Position numbers and translations under genes: made by a program. From NCBI GenBank assembly GCA_963725655.1, contig CAVRYY010000003.1:1116001-1180000 (forward strand): a stretch of 64,000 nucleotides of DNA, written 5' to 3'. Shown here piece after piece: positions 52,544 to 60,113 of this stretch (position 1 is the first letter of the stretch; every line of letters begins with the position of its first letter). Below the pieces are notes generated by a model, which saw nothing but the letters and a program-made list of their open reading frames with translations, had not been told where the DNA came from and made no database searches. Source of the stretch: CAVRXT01 sp963725655 (GTDB lineage Bacteria > Acidobacteriota > Terriglobia > Acidiferrales > UBA7541).

Positions 52544-53740
52544 TTAATTCAGGCGTTCGAATATTCCGGCGGCGCCCATGCCTCCGCCGACGCACATGGT
52601 TACCAGGCCGTAGCGGCCGTTGCGGCGCTGGAGTTCGCGAATGATTGTGGCGGTAAGCTTCGCGCCGGTACATCCCAACGGGTGGCCGAGGGCGATACCG
52701 CCGCCGTTGGGATTCACTTTCGCGGGATCGAGCCCGGCCACTTTGATTACCGAGAGAGCCTGCGCGGCGAAAGCTTCATTGAGCTCGATGACGTCGATCT
52801 GATCGAGGGTGAGGCCGGCGATTTTCAGCGCTTTGGGAATTGCGAACACCGGTCCGATTCCCATTTCCTCGGGCAGGCATCCTGCGGTGGCGAAGGCGAT
52901 GAAGCGAACGAGCGGTTTGACGTTCAACGCACGGGCCCGCTCTGCGCTCATCACCACCGCGATCGCCGCGCCATCGCTCATCTGCGAACTATTGCCCGCG
53001 GTGACGCTGCCGTGGGCGTGAAATGCGGGCTTGAGTTTGGCGAGGGCTTCCAGGGACGTATCGCTGCGCGGGCCTTCGTCGGTATCGAAGATCAATTTTG
53101 TGGTTCTCGCTTTTGCGGCGCTGCCGTTGGAGCCGTTCTCCACTCCGGTGGTCACTACCTCGACCGGCACCACTTCATCCTTGAAATTTCCGGCGGCAAT
53201 GGCGGCCAGAGCTTTCTGGTGGCTATCGTAAGAAAACTGATCGGCTTGTTCGCGGGAGATGCCGTATTTTTTGGCGAGATTTTCGGCGGTGAGCCCCATG
53301 CCGAGGTACGAATCCGGATAATTTTCCATCAGCCAGGGATTGGGCGCGATTTTGTTGCCGCCCATGGGAACCATGCTCATGGATTCGGCGCCGCCGGCGA
53401 GGGCCACGTCGCCTTGACCGGACATGATGCGCTGCGCCGCGAGGGCGATCGATTGCAGCCCGGAGGAACAGAAGCGGTTGATGGTCATGGCGGAAATTTC
53501 GATGGGGAGCTGAGCGCGGAGCGACGCGTTGCGCGCCACGTTCATGCCCTGCTCGGCTTCGGGCATGGCGCAGCCGAGAATCACGTCTTCAATCTCTTTG
53601 GGATCGAGACCCGGGACGCGGGCGATGGCTTCGCGCATGGCGAAGGCCGCCAGATCGTCCGGGCGGGTGGCGCGCAATGTGCCCTTAGAGGCTTTTCCTA
53701 CCGCGGTTCGCACAGCGCTTACGATTACGGCTTCTCTCAT
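52544..53740 (-). CDS. Thiolase (acetyl-CoA acyltransferase, FadA-like)
   Basis: Predicted thiolase of 398 residues, catalysing thiolytic cleavage of 3-ketoacyl-CoA or the reverse condensation. The nucleophilic Cys lies in NRFCSSGLQSIALAAQ near 89; the conserved NEAFAAQAL, GGGIALGHPLGCTGAKL and CVGGGMGAAGIFE motifs follow, giving the His and second Cys. The start at 53740 matches the usual MREAVIVSAVRTAVGKA. No 3-hydroxyacyl-CoA dehydrogenase is adjacent, so degradative or biosynthetic role is open. It lies downstream of the SAM-adenosyltransferase-like gene on the same strand (about 100 bases). Confidence 0.95.
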   Translation of the reverse strand: MREAVIVSAVRTAVGKASKGTLRATRPDDLAAFAMREAIARVPGLDPKEIEDVILGCAMPEAEQGMNVARNASLRAQLPIEISAMTINRFCSSGLQSIALAAQRIMSGQGDVALAGGAESMSMVPMGGNKIAPNPWLMENYPDSYLGMGLTAENLAKKYGISREQADQFSYDSHQKALAAIAAGNFKDEVVPVEVVTTGVENGSNGSAAKARTTKLIFDTDEGPRSDTSLEALAKLKPAFHAHGSVTAGNSSQMSDGAAIAVVMSAERARALNVKPLVRFIAFATAGCLPEEMGIGPVFAIPKALKIAGLTLDQIDVIELNEAFAAQALSVIKVAGLDPAKVNPNGGGIALGHPLGCTGAKLTATIIRELQRRNGRYGLVTMCVGGGMGAAGIFERLN

Positions 53741-53843
53741 TGCTCACCTGTTTTCGAGGCTTAGCTTCCGGCTTGGCTCGCGCAAGCTGCGACCAGAGAT
53801 TAGATGCGCGCGCGCGGAAAAAGAACCTCGAGGCTGCTCGCCG

Positions 53844-54803
53844 CTACTTGGGCTGGGGAGCCTTCCGCGGGATGAAAACCTTGGCCGGCGGCTCGACTTT
53901 ATTCAACTTTGAGAAATCTCTTTGGTTCACCGCGAAGCCGATGCGCCCGCGCGAATCGACGTAGAGCAAGGGCCGGCCGACCGGGACGTCCATGAACGTT
54001 TTCGAGTAGGGCATGGGGAAAGGTTTGCCTTCGAGTTGCACGGTGACCTTGTCGCCCAGCACGTAACCGAGTTTCTTGAAATCGTCGCCCTGAACATCGG
54101 TGATCAGGCTGCCGAAGGGATCATCGAGCGCGATCACCTGGCCGGTGATGCCCTTGGCGTCCACGGTTGCGGTGTGCGGCGCCAGGCGGACCAATTGCTT
54201 TACCTCCGGCCCGGCCATGGTCCAATCGGCACCGGTGGCCAGATGCGCCGCTGCCGGAGAGAAAATGTCGCGGCCGTGGAAAGTGGAGGAAATTCCCGCG
54301 CCGATCATCCACTCCGCGTTGGTGACTTCGCGCACGCCTTCGATGCCGTCGCGGTCCTCGATCGGCGTGAGCAATCCGTTATCCGGCAAGACGAAGAATT
54401 GGCCGGTTTTGGATTTCGCGATTACGGCTTTGCGCGATGTGCCTACGCCGGGGTCGACCACTACCAGGAAAATCGTTCCGGAAGGGTAGTACGGCGTCAC
54501 TCCGGCCAGGAATCGCGCGCCCTCTTCGATCGAAAAGGGAGTCACCTGGTGGGTGATGTCCATCAGGCGCGCGTCTGGGGCGATGCGGATGATCACTGCC
54601 CGGCAGATTGCTACCGCATCGTTGGCGGTGCCGAAATCGGTCATGAACACGATGGTTGGGCGGTCCGCCCCGGCGGGCTTCTGCGGTCTCTCGTCGGACC
54701 TTCTCGATCCGCATCCCGCGCACGCCAAGGCAACGGCCACCAGCGCGATGCCGATATGCATGACGCGTTTTCCGAACGGCTTTTTCTTTCCGAATGAGTG
54801 CAC
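53844..54803 (-). CDS. Exported SAM hydroxide adenosyltransferase (DUF62)-like protein
   Basis: Protein of 319 residues with the SAM hydrolase/chlorinase fold. Family motifs are IVFMTDFGTANDAVAICRAV near 50, VVVDPGVGTSRKAV, VLPDNGLLTPI and STFHGRDIFSPAAAHLA, with the C-terminal barrel following. Cytosolic relatives hydrolyse S-adenosylmethionine to adenosine and methionine. Here a Lys-rich start is followed by a hydrophobic segment ending LACAGCGSR, which looks like a signal or lipoprotein signal with a cysteine, placing the enzyme outside the cytoplasm, an odd place for its usual substrate. GTG start at 54803 with GGGGGGAG upstream. Thiolase gene follows on the same strand. Confidence 0.85.
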   Translation of the reverse strand: MHSFGKKKPFGKRVMHIGIALVAVALACAGCGSRRSDERPQKPAGADRPTIVFMTDFGTANDAVAICRAVIIRIAPDARLMDITHQVTPFSIEEGARFLAGVTPYYPSGTIFLVVVDPGVGTSRKAVIAKSKTGQFFVLPDNGLLTPIEDRDGIEGVREVTNAEWMIGAGISSTFHGRDIFSPAAAHLATGADWTMAGPEVKQLVRLAPHTATVDAKGITGQVIALDDPFGSLITDVQGDDFKKLGYVLGDKVTVQLEGKPFPMPYSKTFMDVPVGRPLLYVDSRGRIGFAVNQRDFSKLNKVEPPAKVFIPRKAPQPK

Positions 54804-55092
54804 GACTCCCCCCTATTCAAACCGGTTACGTTGCCGCCGCAGGCGGCACGAGGACGCGGCAAGCGACGGCCGTGGGCGCGAATTATAGCCGATGGCTGAG
54901 GCGTACGAAAGGTTGGTAGCGCGCCGCTGCGCCCGGCGTCAAAAGTCGTTGTTGCGGGATCGTGCATGCGTTGAGAGCGGAACGGACTGGGGGATCGGGG
55001 CGGTGCCGAGAGGCCTGTCTGCAGGCTCCGGAAGCTTGGTTGTGCCCGCGTTTTGGGGCGAGGGATCTGCTGGTTGTTCGAATTCTGCGGCG

Positions 55093-55350
55093 CTAGATAT
55101 TTCGCCCGTGCAGTGGCCGGGTGACGCGCCGGACGAAGTCTGCGCTCCGCAAACTTAGCTGCGCTCTTTCGTCGGCTGCCCCGTGGATCATTTCCAAAAT
55201 GTTGGGCCAGTCCAGACCCTTGTCGACAAGCGCGAATTCGTCCGGATAGTTCCCACCGTAAGCAGCCTTCCAGCCCGCCAAGGTGCCCAAGACTACCGCC
55301 GCTTTCAGTTGGCCTTCCGTGAATGTCTTCTCCAAAATTTTGCTCGCCAT
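55093..55350 (-). CDS. Small protein of unknown function
   Basis: An 85-residue product starting MASKILEKTFTEGQLKAAVV from the ATG at 55350, which has a G-rich stretch (GGGGGG) eight bases upstream. It is soluble, without signal peptide, and ends in a basic tail RVTRPLHGRNI. The upstream extension to 55479 has no ribosome-binding signal. I recognise no family; it lies between the SAM-adenosyltransferase-like gene and tRNA-Glu. Confidence 0.55.
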   Translation of the reverse strand: MASKILEKTFTEGQLKAAVVLGTLAGWKAAYGGNYPDEFALVDKGLDWPNILEMIHGAADERAQLSLRSADFVRRVTRPLHGRNI

Positions 55351-55527
55351 TGGATAGCCCCCCGATCGAAACTTACCAGCACGGCACTCCGCGCGGCTAT
55401 CTACACGCGCGTGGAGTATGCCTGATGCGTCAATACGCGGGACGCGCGACTGCGGCGGGCCAGAACACGGGAGGCGCAACGGAGGCGCCGCCGCCGCTAT
55501 CGGGCAGGCGAGCGCCAGTCGTTTGCC

Positions 55528-55556
55528 TTGTTAATTCCGCGAGTTTCTCTGATAAT
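55528..55556 (+). promoter_or_regulatory. Promoter of tRNA-Glu
   Basis: TTGTTA at 55528-55533 and GATAAT at 55551-55556, 17 bases apart, place transcription start near 55563, about 15 bases before the tRNA. Confidence 0.6.
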
Positions 55557-55577
55557 GATGAGCTATTCCACGTTTGT

Positions 55578-55649
55578 GGCGCTATGGTGCAACGGTTAGC
55601 ACGTGGCCCTTTCAAGGCCAAAATACGGGTTCGATTCCCGTTAGCGCTA
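55578..55649 (+). tRNA. tRNA-Glu (anticodon TTC)
   Basis: Acceptor GGCGCTA (55578-55584) pairs with TAGCGCT (55642-55648), the first pair being G-T; the loop CTTTCAA gives anticodon TTC; T-arm ACGGGTTCGATTCCCGT. CCA at 55650-55652 is encoded. Its 3' part is duplicated exactly at 57324-57345. Confidence 0.95.
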
Positions 55650-55651
55650 CC
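55630..55651. other. Candidate attachment site, tRNA-side copy (attL)
   Basis: The 22 bases from the T-loop through the acceptor end and first CC of the tRNA-Glu are identical to 57324-57345. This is a typical target for site-specific integration into a tRNA 3' end. Confidence 0.65.
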
Positions 55652-55752
55652 ATCCTTTTCAACTCCTTCCAACCAGATCCAGCCTGATTCCCGGTAGGCA
55701 GGTATCCACCGATCTTGCTGGCACGCGGTTCACCCAACGAAAAACGCCGCAT

Positions 55753-55790
55753 TATATACCTTGACTGGTATATACCGTGTGAGGTATATA
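55753..55790 (+). promoter_or_regulatory. Promoter with repeated GGTATATA operator half-sites
   Basis: TATATACC at 55753-55760 and GGTATATA at 55767-55774 form an 8-bp inverted repeat; GGTATATA recurs at 55783-55790. TTGACT at 55761-55766 and TATATA at 55785-55790, 18 bases apart, make a promoter inside these sites. Transcription would start about 55797, at the regulator's own ATG. Confidence 0.6.
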
Positions 55791-55796
55791 AAGGAA

Positions 55797-56177
55797 ATGG
55801 AATCGGTGTTCGAAATCATTGCGGAGCCGAACCGCCGGGCGATATTGAGCCTGCTGGTCTCGTCACAACAGTCGGTGGGAGAGATCGAGCGTCAGCTTGG
55901 TATGCCGCAACCGACGGTGTCCAAGCAGCTGCGGGTGCTGCGCGAGGCTGGCTTCGTGGAGTCTACGGTGGACGCACAGCGCCGTCTCTACCGGCTGAAA
56001 CCTGAATCACTTGAGGAGCTTGATGCGTGGCTGGCTCCGTTCCGACGGTTCTGGTCCGCTCACCTGGATGCTCTCGAGCGCCACCTCGACCGCATGGATC
56101 AATCCACGCCGGCGAAAGGGAAGAGGAGAAAACGACGCGGGCCAAACCGCGAACGCGACAAAGGAGAAACGAAATGA
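55797..56177 (+). CDS. ArsR-family winged-helix regulator
   Basis: DNA-binding regulator of 126 residues. The winged-helix core is clear: FEIIAEPNRRAILSLLVSSQ, VGEIERQLGMPQPTVSKQLR and EAGFVESTVDAQRRLYRL; the C-terminal tail is very basic (GKRRKRRGPNRERD). Metal-binding cysteines typical of the arsenic sensors are missing, so it probably senses something else or acts as a plain repressor. The stop overlaps the next start (ATGA). It probably represses its own operon through the GGTATATA sites; the ATG at 55797 coincides with the predicted transcript start. Confidence 0.88.
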   Translation: MESVFEIIAEPNRRAILSLLVSSQQSVGEIERQLGMPQPTVSKQLRVLREAGFVESTVDAQRRLYRLKPESLEELDAWLAPFRRFWSAHLDALERHLDRMDQSTPAKGKRRKRRGPNRERDKGETK

Positions 56178-56566
56178 AGATCAAAGTGATGAGTGTCTAC
56201 GTGGATGACCAGGCCAAGGCGCTGCGTTTCTATACGGAGGTCCTGGGCTTTGCCAAGAAGGCCGATTTCAGTAACGGCCCATTTCGCTGGCTCACGGTGG
56301 CCTCGCCCGAAGAGCCGAACGGCACGGAGCTGCAGCTGGCGCTGAACAACAACCCCGCGGCCCAAACGTACCAGCAGGCGATCTTTCAGCAGGGCCAGCC
56401 CGCGGCCATGTTCTTCACCGCCGACGTCAAGGGCGACTACGAGCGTATCAAGGCCCGCGGCGCCGAGTTCACCATGCCGCCCACCGAGGTGCCCGGTTCG
56501 ACCATTGCGATGCTGAAGGACACCTGCGGCAACCTGATTCAGCTCAACCAGGTGGCACACTATTAA
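56174..56566 (+). CDS. VOC-superfamily (glyoxalase-like) protein
   Basis: Product of 130 residues with the VOC pattern: MKIKVMSVYVDDQAKALRFY followed by TEVLGFAKK at the N-terminus, and PGSTIAMLKDTCGNLIQLNQ at the end. AAGGAG precedes the ATG, which overlaps the ArsR stop, showing translational coupling. Such proteins often bind or modify small electrophiles or antibiotics, but its ligand is unknown. It lies between the regulator and the SRPBCC gene. Confidence 0.85.
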   Translation: MKIKVMSVYVDDQAKALRFYTEVLGFAKKADFSNGPFRWLTVASPEEPNGTELQLALNNNPAAQTYQQAIFQQGQPAAMFFTADVKGDYERIKARGAEFTMPPTEVPGSTIAMLKDTCGNLIQLNQVAHY

Positions 56567-56670
56567 GGGCAGCGATTCAGCGGCATGGTGGCTCGGTGAG
56601 CGCCGATGGCCACATAGAACCTCGAGCGCATGGATCAATCCACGCCAACGAAGAAAAAGGCGAGGAGAAG

Positions 56671-57243
56671 ATGATGAATGATCGCGAGCAGTACGCCCCG
56701 GGTGCGGCCAGCGGAGCGCAGGTACGAAAAGACGGAGAAAAGTGGACGCTCATCCTCGTCAGAGAACTGCGGCACTCGCCGGAAAAAGTCTGGCAGGCGC
56801 TAACCGACCCGGCGCATCTGCGCGCGTGGGCTCCTTTTGAAGCCGACGGGAGCCTGGGTACGGCGGGAACCACGGTGAAGCTCACCACGCTGAGAGCGCC
56901 CGCGCCGGTGGTTTCCGAAACAACAGTGACGCGAGCCGACGCACCCAAGTTGCTTGAGTACAACTGGGGTGGCAACGATATTCGATGGGAGCTCGAAGCC
57001 TTTGCTGGAGGCACGCGCTTGACGCTGTGGCACAACATCGATCGCCGGTTCATCTCGTGGGGCGCCGCGGGCTGGCACATTTGTTTCGATGTGCTTGAGC
57101 GGCTGCTCGCGGGCGAGCCGATCGGCCGCATCGTCGGCGCCGACGCCGTGAAGTTCGGCGGCTGGCAGCGGCTGAACGCGGAGTACGCCAAGCAGTTCGG
57201 CATTGAAGCGCCGAATTGGTCGCCCAACCCACCGAAGGGTTGA
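56671..57243 (+). CDS. SRPBCC (AHSA1-like) domain protein
   Basis: Product of 190 residues with the helix-grip fold: WTLILVRELRHSPEKVWQAL then TDPAHLRAWAPFEADGSL and a C-terminal helix with GWHICFDVLERLLAGEP. GAGGAG lies four bases before the first of two ATG codons (56671, 56674). ArsR plus SRPBCC is a common bacterial pairing. The 90 bases upstream contain a 19-bp copy of the ArsR tail coding sequence, suggesting that the VOC gene was inserted later. Confidence 0.85.
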   Translation: MMNDREQYAPGAASGAQVRKDGEKWTLILVRELRHSPEKVWQALTDPAHLRAWAPFEADGSLGTAGTTVKLTTLRAPAPVVSETTVTRADAPKLLEYNWGGNDIRWELEAFAGGTRLTLWHNIDRRFISWGAAGWHICFDVLERLLAGEPIGRIVGADAVKFGGWQRLNAEYAKQFGIEAPNWSPNPPKG

Positions 57244-57323
57244 AGCGTGGGCGGAAGGACGCCATGGAATCAACCGGGCCGGCTAGCTTCATCGCAGGTC
57301 CCGGCCAAGTCTCCTCCTTCGGC

Positions 57324-57345
57324 TTCGATTCCCGTTAGCGCTACC
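57324..57345. other. Candidate attachment site, distal copy (attR)
   Basis: Perfect 22-base copy of the tRNA-Glu 3' end. It does not form a whole tRNA: no D-arm or anticodon arm precedes it, only the tail of the island. Confidence 0.65.
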
Positions 57346-57644
57346 GAATTTTGATCGACTTCCGGGGTAAGGATTCGGGGGGTGCGGTGCAGCCGCCCCT
57401 GTCTCAGTCGCATTTTTCCCATCTCAGTTCGTCTCGAAATCCGCCGATCTAAGGTCTGCCCCGTAGGTGCCGTTATGTAACGTTTTTACCCCTCGCCATT
57501 CTATCGTTAGCGAAACCGTATCCCTGTCCAAGCATAAAGTCATGAAAATAAATGTCTTAGATATGGCTGTGCGCTGGCGCTGCGAATGCACTAGTAATCG
57601 CGAAACCTGAGGCCGCCAGGAACTGCTGCGGCATCGCGAGGTGG
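57346..57644. other. Gene-free stretch between the island and the pilin operon
   Basis: About 300 bases, AT-richer than the surroundings around 57470-57560, precede the first pilin gene. No gene, RNA or clear promoter was identified. It probably holds the pilin operon leader. Confidence 0.5.
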
Positions 57645-58295
57645 ATGGTGGGAGTGACGGACAAGGGATCGAGCGGCGGGCGGCGGGTACGCTACCAGGG
57701 CGCGCGAGGATTTTCGGTGATGGAGCTACTGATGGTGGTGGTGTGCCTCTTGATCGTCGGGGGCATGGCCGTTTTGAGGATTATTCCCAACTTGCAGAAC
57801 TCGCGCAGCGATGTGGCGATGCAGCAGGTGCTGGGACAGCTGCGACAGGCTCGCGAATACGCGATTGAGAATCGGCGATACGTGCAGGTGACGTTTCCGG
57901 TCGTCATCGCGTCGGGGCAGACGCTGTCGGAAATTACGATGACCCAGAAGAATTCGCTGACCGCCAACGCCGGCGCGGACGTGGTTCTGAGCACCATACC
58001 GATCGAACAGCCGCTGCAGTTCTACATCTACAGCGGGGTGATCGATACGCCGGACGGATTTGGAAATTCCGCCGCGGTGTACTTCGAGAACACTTCTGGC
58101 GGACCGAGCGGGGGAATGTATTTTCAGAACGACGGGGAACTGGTGGATGGCAGTACGTTTCAGGCGATCAATGGGTCAGTGTTCATTGGGAACTCGACGC
58201 TCACCAACACAGCGGCGCGTGCGGTAACCGTGCTGGGAGCCACCGGCCGGGTGCGAGCCTGGAAATTTAACGGTTCCGCATGGAGCCAACAGTGA
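57645..58295 (+). CDS. Type IV pseudopilin (FimT/GspH-like)
   Basis: Minor pilin of 216 residues. A basic leader ends in a prepilin peptidase site before FSVMELLMVVVCLL (G-F cleavage; Glu at position 5), the start of a membrane helix. The rest is a globular head with strands, as in FimT/GspH. A GTG at 57654 is an alternative start with a better placed GAGGTGG. It opens a four-gene row with overlapping or close starts, the usual fimT-pilV-pilW-pilX order. Confidence 0.82.
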   Translation: MVGVTDKGSSGGRRVRYQGARGFSVMELLMVVVCLLIVGGMAVLRIIPNLQNSRSDVAMQQVLGQLRQAREYAIENRRYVQVTFPVVIASGQTLSEITMTQKNSLTANAGADVVLSTIPIEQPLQFYIYSGVIDTPDGFGNSAAVYFENTSGGPSGGMYFQNDGELVDGSTFQAINGSVFIGNSTLTNTAARAVTVLGATGRVRAWKFNGSAWSQQ

Positions 58296-58303
58296 GGAAC
58301 GCG

Positions 58304-58867
58304 ATGAAGCACTTCCGCGCAGCAAATCGAAACAGGACCGGAGCCGCCGGGTTTACGTTACTGGAAACGATGATCGCGTTGATCGTGCTCGCGGTCGGGG
58401 TGCTGGGCCTGGCGGCGATGCTGGCCGACGCGCTGTCTTACATGGCCGCATCGCAAGACGATTTTATCGCTCAGCAAAAAGCAGAAGAAGCGGTGGAATC
58501 GATCTTCACCGCCAAATACAACGGCAACATCACCTGGAATCAGGTGGCCAACTACAGCAGCGTCAGCACTCCGCTGGGGCTATTTCTTACCGGCCCTCAG
58601 CCGCTGCTGCAGCCGGGCCCCGACGGTTTGGTGGGATCGGTGAACGACACGGGCGCAACGCCCGACTACATCATTTATCCGGGACCGGACGGCAAGCTGG
58701 GAACCGCCGACGATATCGACGCGCCATTGAGCAATTTCACGCGCACCATCACCATCTCCGCGATTACCGGGGAACAAAACCTGCGCACTGTGCAGGTGGT
58801 GATCAACTACAACACCGGAAAATTCACACGCACCTACACGCTGAACACGGACATATCCGCTTATTAG
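58304..58867 (+). CDS. Type IV pilus minor pilin, PilV-like
   Basis: Product of 187 residues starting at the ATG 58304, just after the previous stop, with GAGG upstream. The prepilin site is GAAG then FTLLETMIALIVLAVGVLGL, with Glu at position 5. The region around 95-130 (LQPGPDGLVGS, YPGPDGKLGTADDID) looks like calcium-binding-type turns repeated in such pilins. Confidence 0.82.
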   Translation: MKHFRAANRNRTGAAGFTLLETMIALIVLAVGVLGLAAMLADALSYMAASQDDFIAQQKAEEAVESIFTAKYNGNITWNQVANYSSVSTPLGLFLTGPQPLLQPGPDGLVGSVNDTGATPDYIIYPGPDGKLGTADDIDAPLSNFTRTITISAITGEQNLRTVQVVINYNTGKFTRTYTLNTDISAY

Positions 58868-58885
58868 CGCGGTGAGGAGCCAGGA

Positions 58886-60034
58886 ATGAAGCGGCAAAAG
58901 GGATTTACGCTGGTCGAAATGATGGTCTCCACCGCGATTCTTGTCGCTACGGTGGGAGCGGCGGTGGGCGCGCTGGTGCAGGCGCAAAATGCCACCCAGG
59001 GCATCACCCTGCTGGCCTCCACCCAACAGAACCTGCGAGCGGGCATGCATTTTCTGGTCCGCGACCTGACCCAGGCGGGAGCGGGCATGCCGCAAGGCGG
59101 CGTCACCATTCCTAACAACGCCGCATCGGTTTCGAACCTGAACCGTCCGGGCACGATCCCTCAGATCACCTTCCCGACGACCTATGCCCAATTGCCACCG
59201 ATCGTGCCGGGTGCGTCGCTGGGCCAATTGGCAACGTCAGTGAATCCGAGCACGCTGGCGGTGCTGACGGGCTACAACACCGACATCATCAACATCATGT
59301 ATGCCGACAACGTGCTGCAGGATTCCGCCGGGAACGCTTTGAATTCGTATCCAATCATTCAGACCGCGCCGTCGACTCCGGTATGCGCCGGCGTGACGAC
59401 TTCGACTTCGATCACTCTGGCCACCGGTTGTTTCCACATGCCGGGAACCGCGCAAACCGTGCCACTCGCAGTGGGCAATCTGATCATGTTTACCGGTTCC
59501 ACGGGCAACGCGCTGGGATACATCACCGCGGTGAGCGGCCAGCAGATGTCATTTGCATCGGGCGATCCGGCGAACCTGAATGCCACCGGAGCGGCGAACG
59601 GGACGCTCGCGAAATTAATTACCGCCGGCGGCCCGATCACCATGACCCGGGTGTGGATGATTACCTATTACGTGGATGCGGCGACCAACCCGTCGCGGCC
59701 GCAGCTAATTCGGCAGGTGAATTGGCCGGGATATCCGGGCTCCGGTCCGGCGAACCCGCCGACGGTGGTTGCGGATGTAATCGAGGACCTGCAACTTAGT
59801 TACGATATTTCGGGTTCGACGGACGCCGCGGGCACGTATGGAACCGCGGGAGCTGGAAATGCGCCAACGCCGATCCTGCCGGACACCGCCAATCAGATCC
59901 GCGCGATCAATATTTATCTGGCGGCGCGTTCGGAAACTCCTTATGCAGCCACCCAGCAATTCTTTCGCAACAACCTGATCACCCAGGTGTGCGTGCGCAG
60001 CCTGGCGTTCGTTCCGCCGTTCACGGTGAATTGA
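58886..60034 (+). CDS. Type IV pilus minor pilin, PilW-like
   Basis: Product of 382 residues with the prepilin start MKRQKG then FTLVEMMVSTAILVATVGAA. The large C-terminal head includes NLRAGMHFLVRDLTQAGAGM, a typical PilW-type helix, and ends AFVPPFTVN. GAGGAG lies before the ATG and the gap to the previous gene is 18 bases. Confidence 0.82.
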   Translation: MKRQKGFTLVEMMVSTAILVATVGAAVGALVQAQNATQGITLLASTQQNLRAGMHFLVRDLTQAGAGMPQGGVTIPNNAASVSNLNRPGTIPQITFPTTYAQLPPIVPGASLGQLATSVNPSTLAVLTGYNTDIINIMYADNVLQDSAGNALNSYPIIQTAPSTPVCAGVTTSTSITLATGCFHMPGTAQTVPLAVGNLIMFTGSTGNALGYITAVSGQQMSFASGDPANLNATGAANGTLAKLITAGGPITMTRVWMITYYVDAATNPSRPQLIRQVNWPGYPGSGPANPPTVVADVIEDLQLSYDISGSTDAAGTYGTAGAGNAPTPILPDTANQIRAINIYLAARSETPYAATQQFFRNNLITQVCVRSLAFVPPFTVN

Positions 60035-60113
60035 ATATACGGGTGATCCAAGGGTGGCTCGAAGGCAGGCCCCGGGACACAAACGCAGTGGGAATCGTTA
60101 AAGGAGATAAGCC

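Larger units (their letters stand above)
55650..57345. mobile_element. Putative integrase-less mini-island at tRNA-Glu
   Basis: About 1.7 kb lies between the tRNA-Glu 3' end and a perfect 22-bp copy of it, the organisation left by site-specific integration. The cargo is an ArsR-type regulator, a VOC protein and an SRPBCC protein in a single operon; no integrase, transposase or remnant of one was found inside. It may have been moved by an enzyme encoded elsewhere, or the integrase was lost. The operon begins with its own operator-containing promoter. Confidence 0.55.

Noticed and set aside
55430..55672. Frame on the minus strand through tRNA-Glu
   Set aside because: Contains the NGNRTRI-type peptide produced by translating tRNA sequence.
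56093..56646. The 19-bp duplication as transposon target-site duplication
   Set aside because: Too long for common transposons and the intervening DNA has no transposase or inverted ends.
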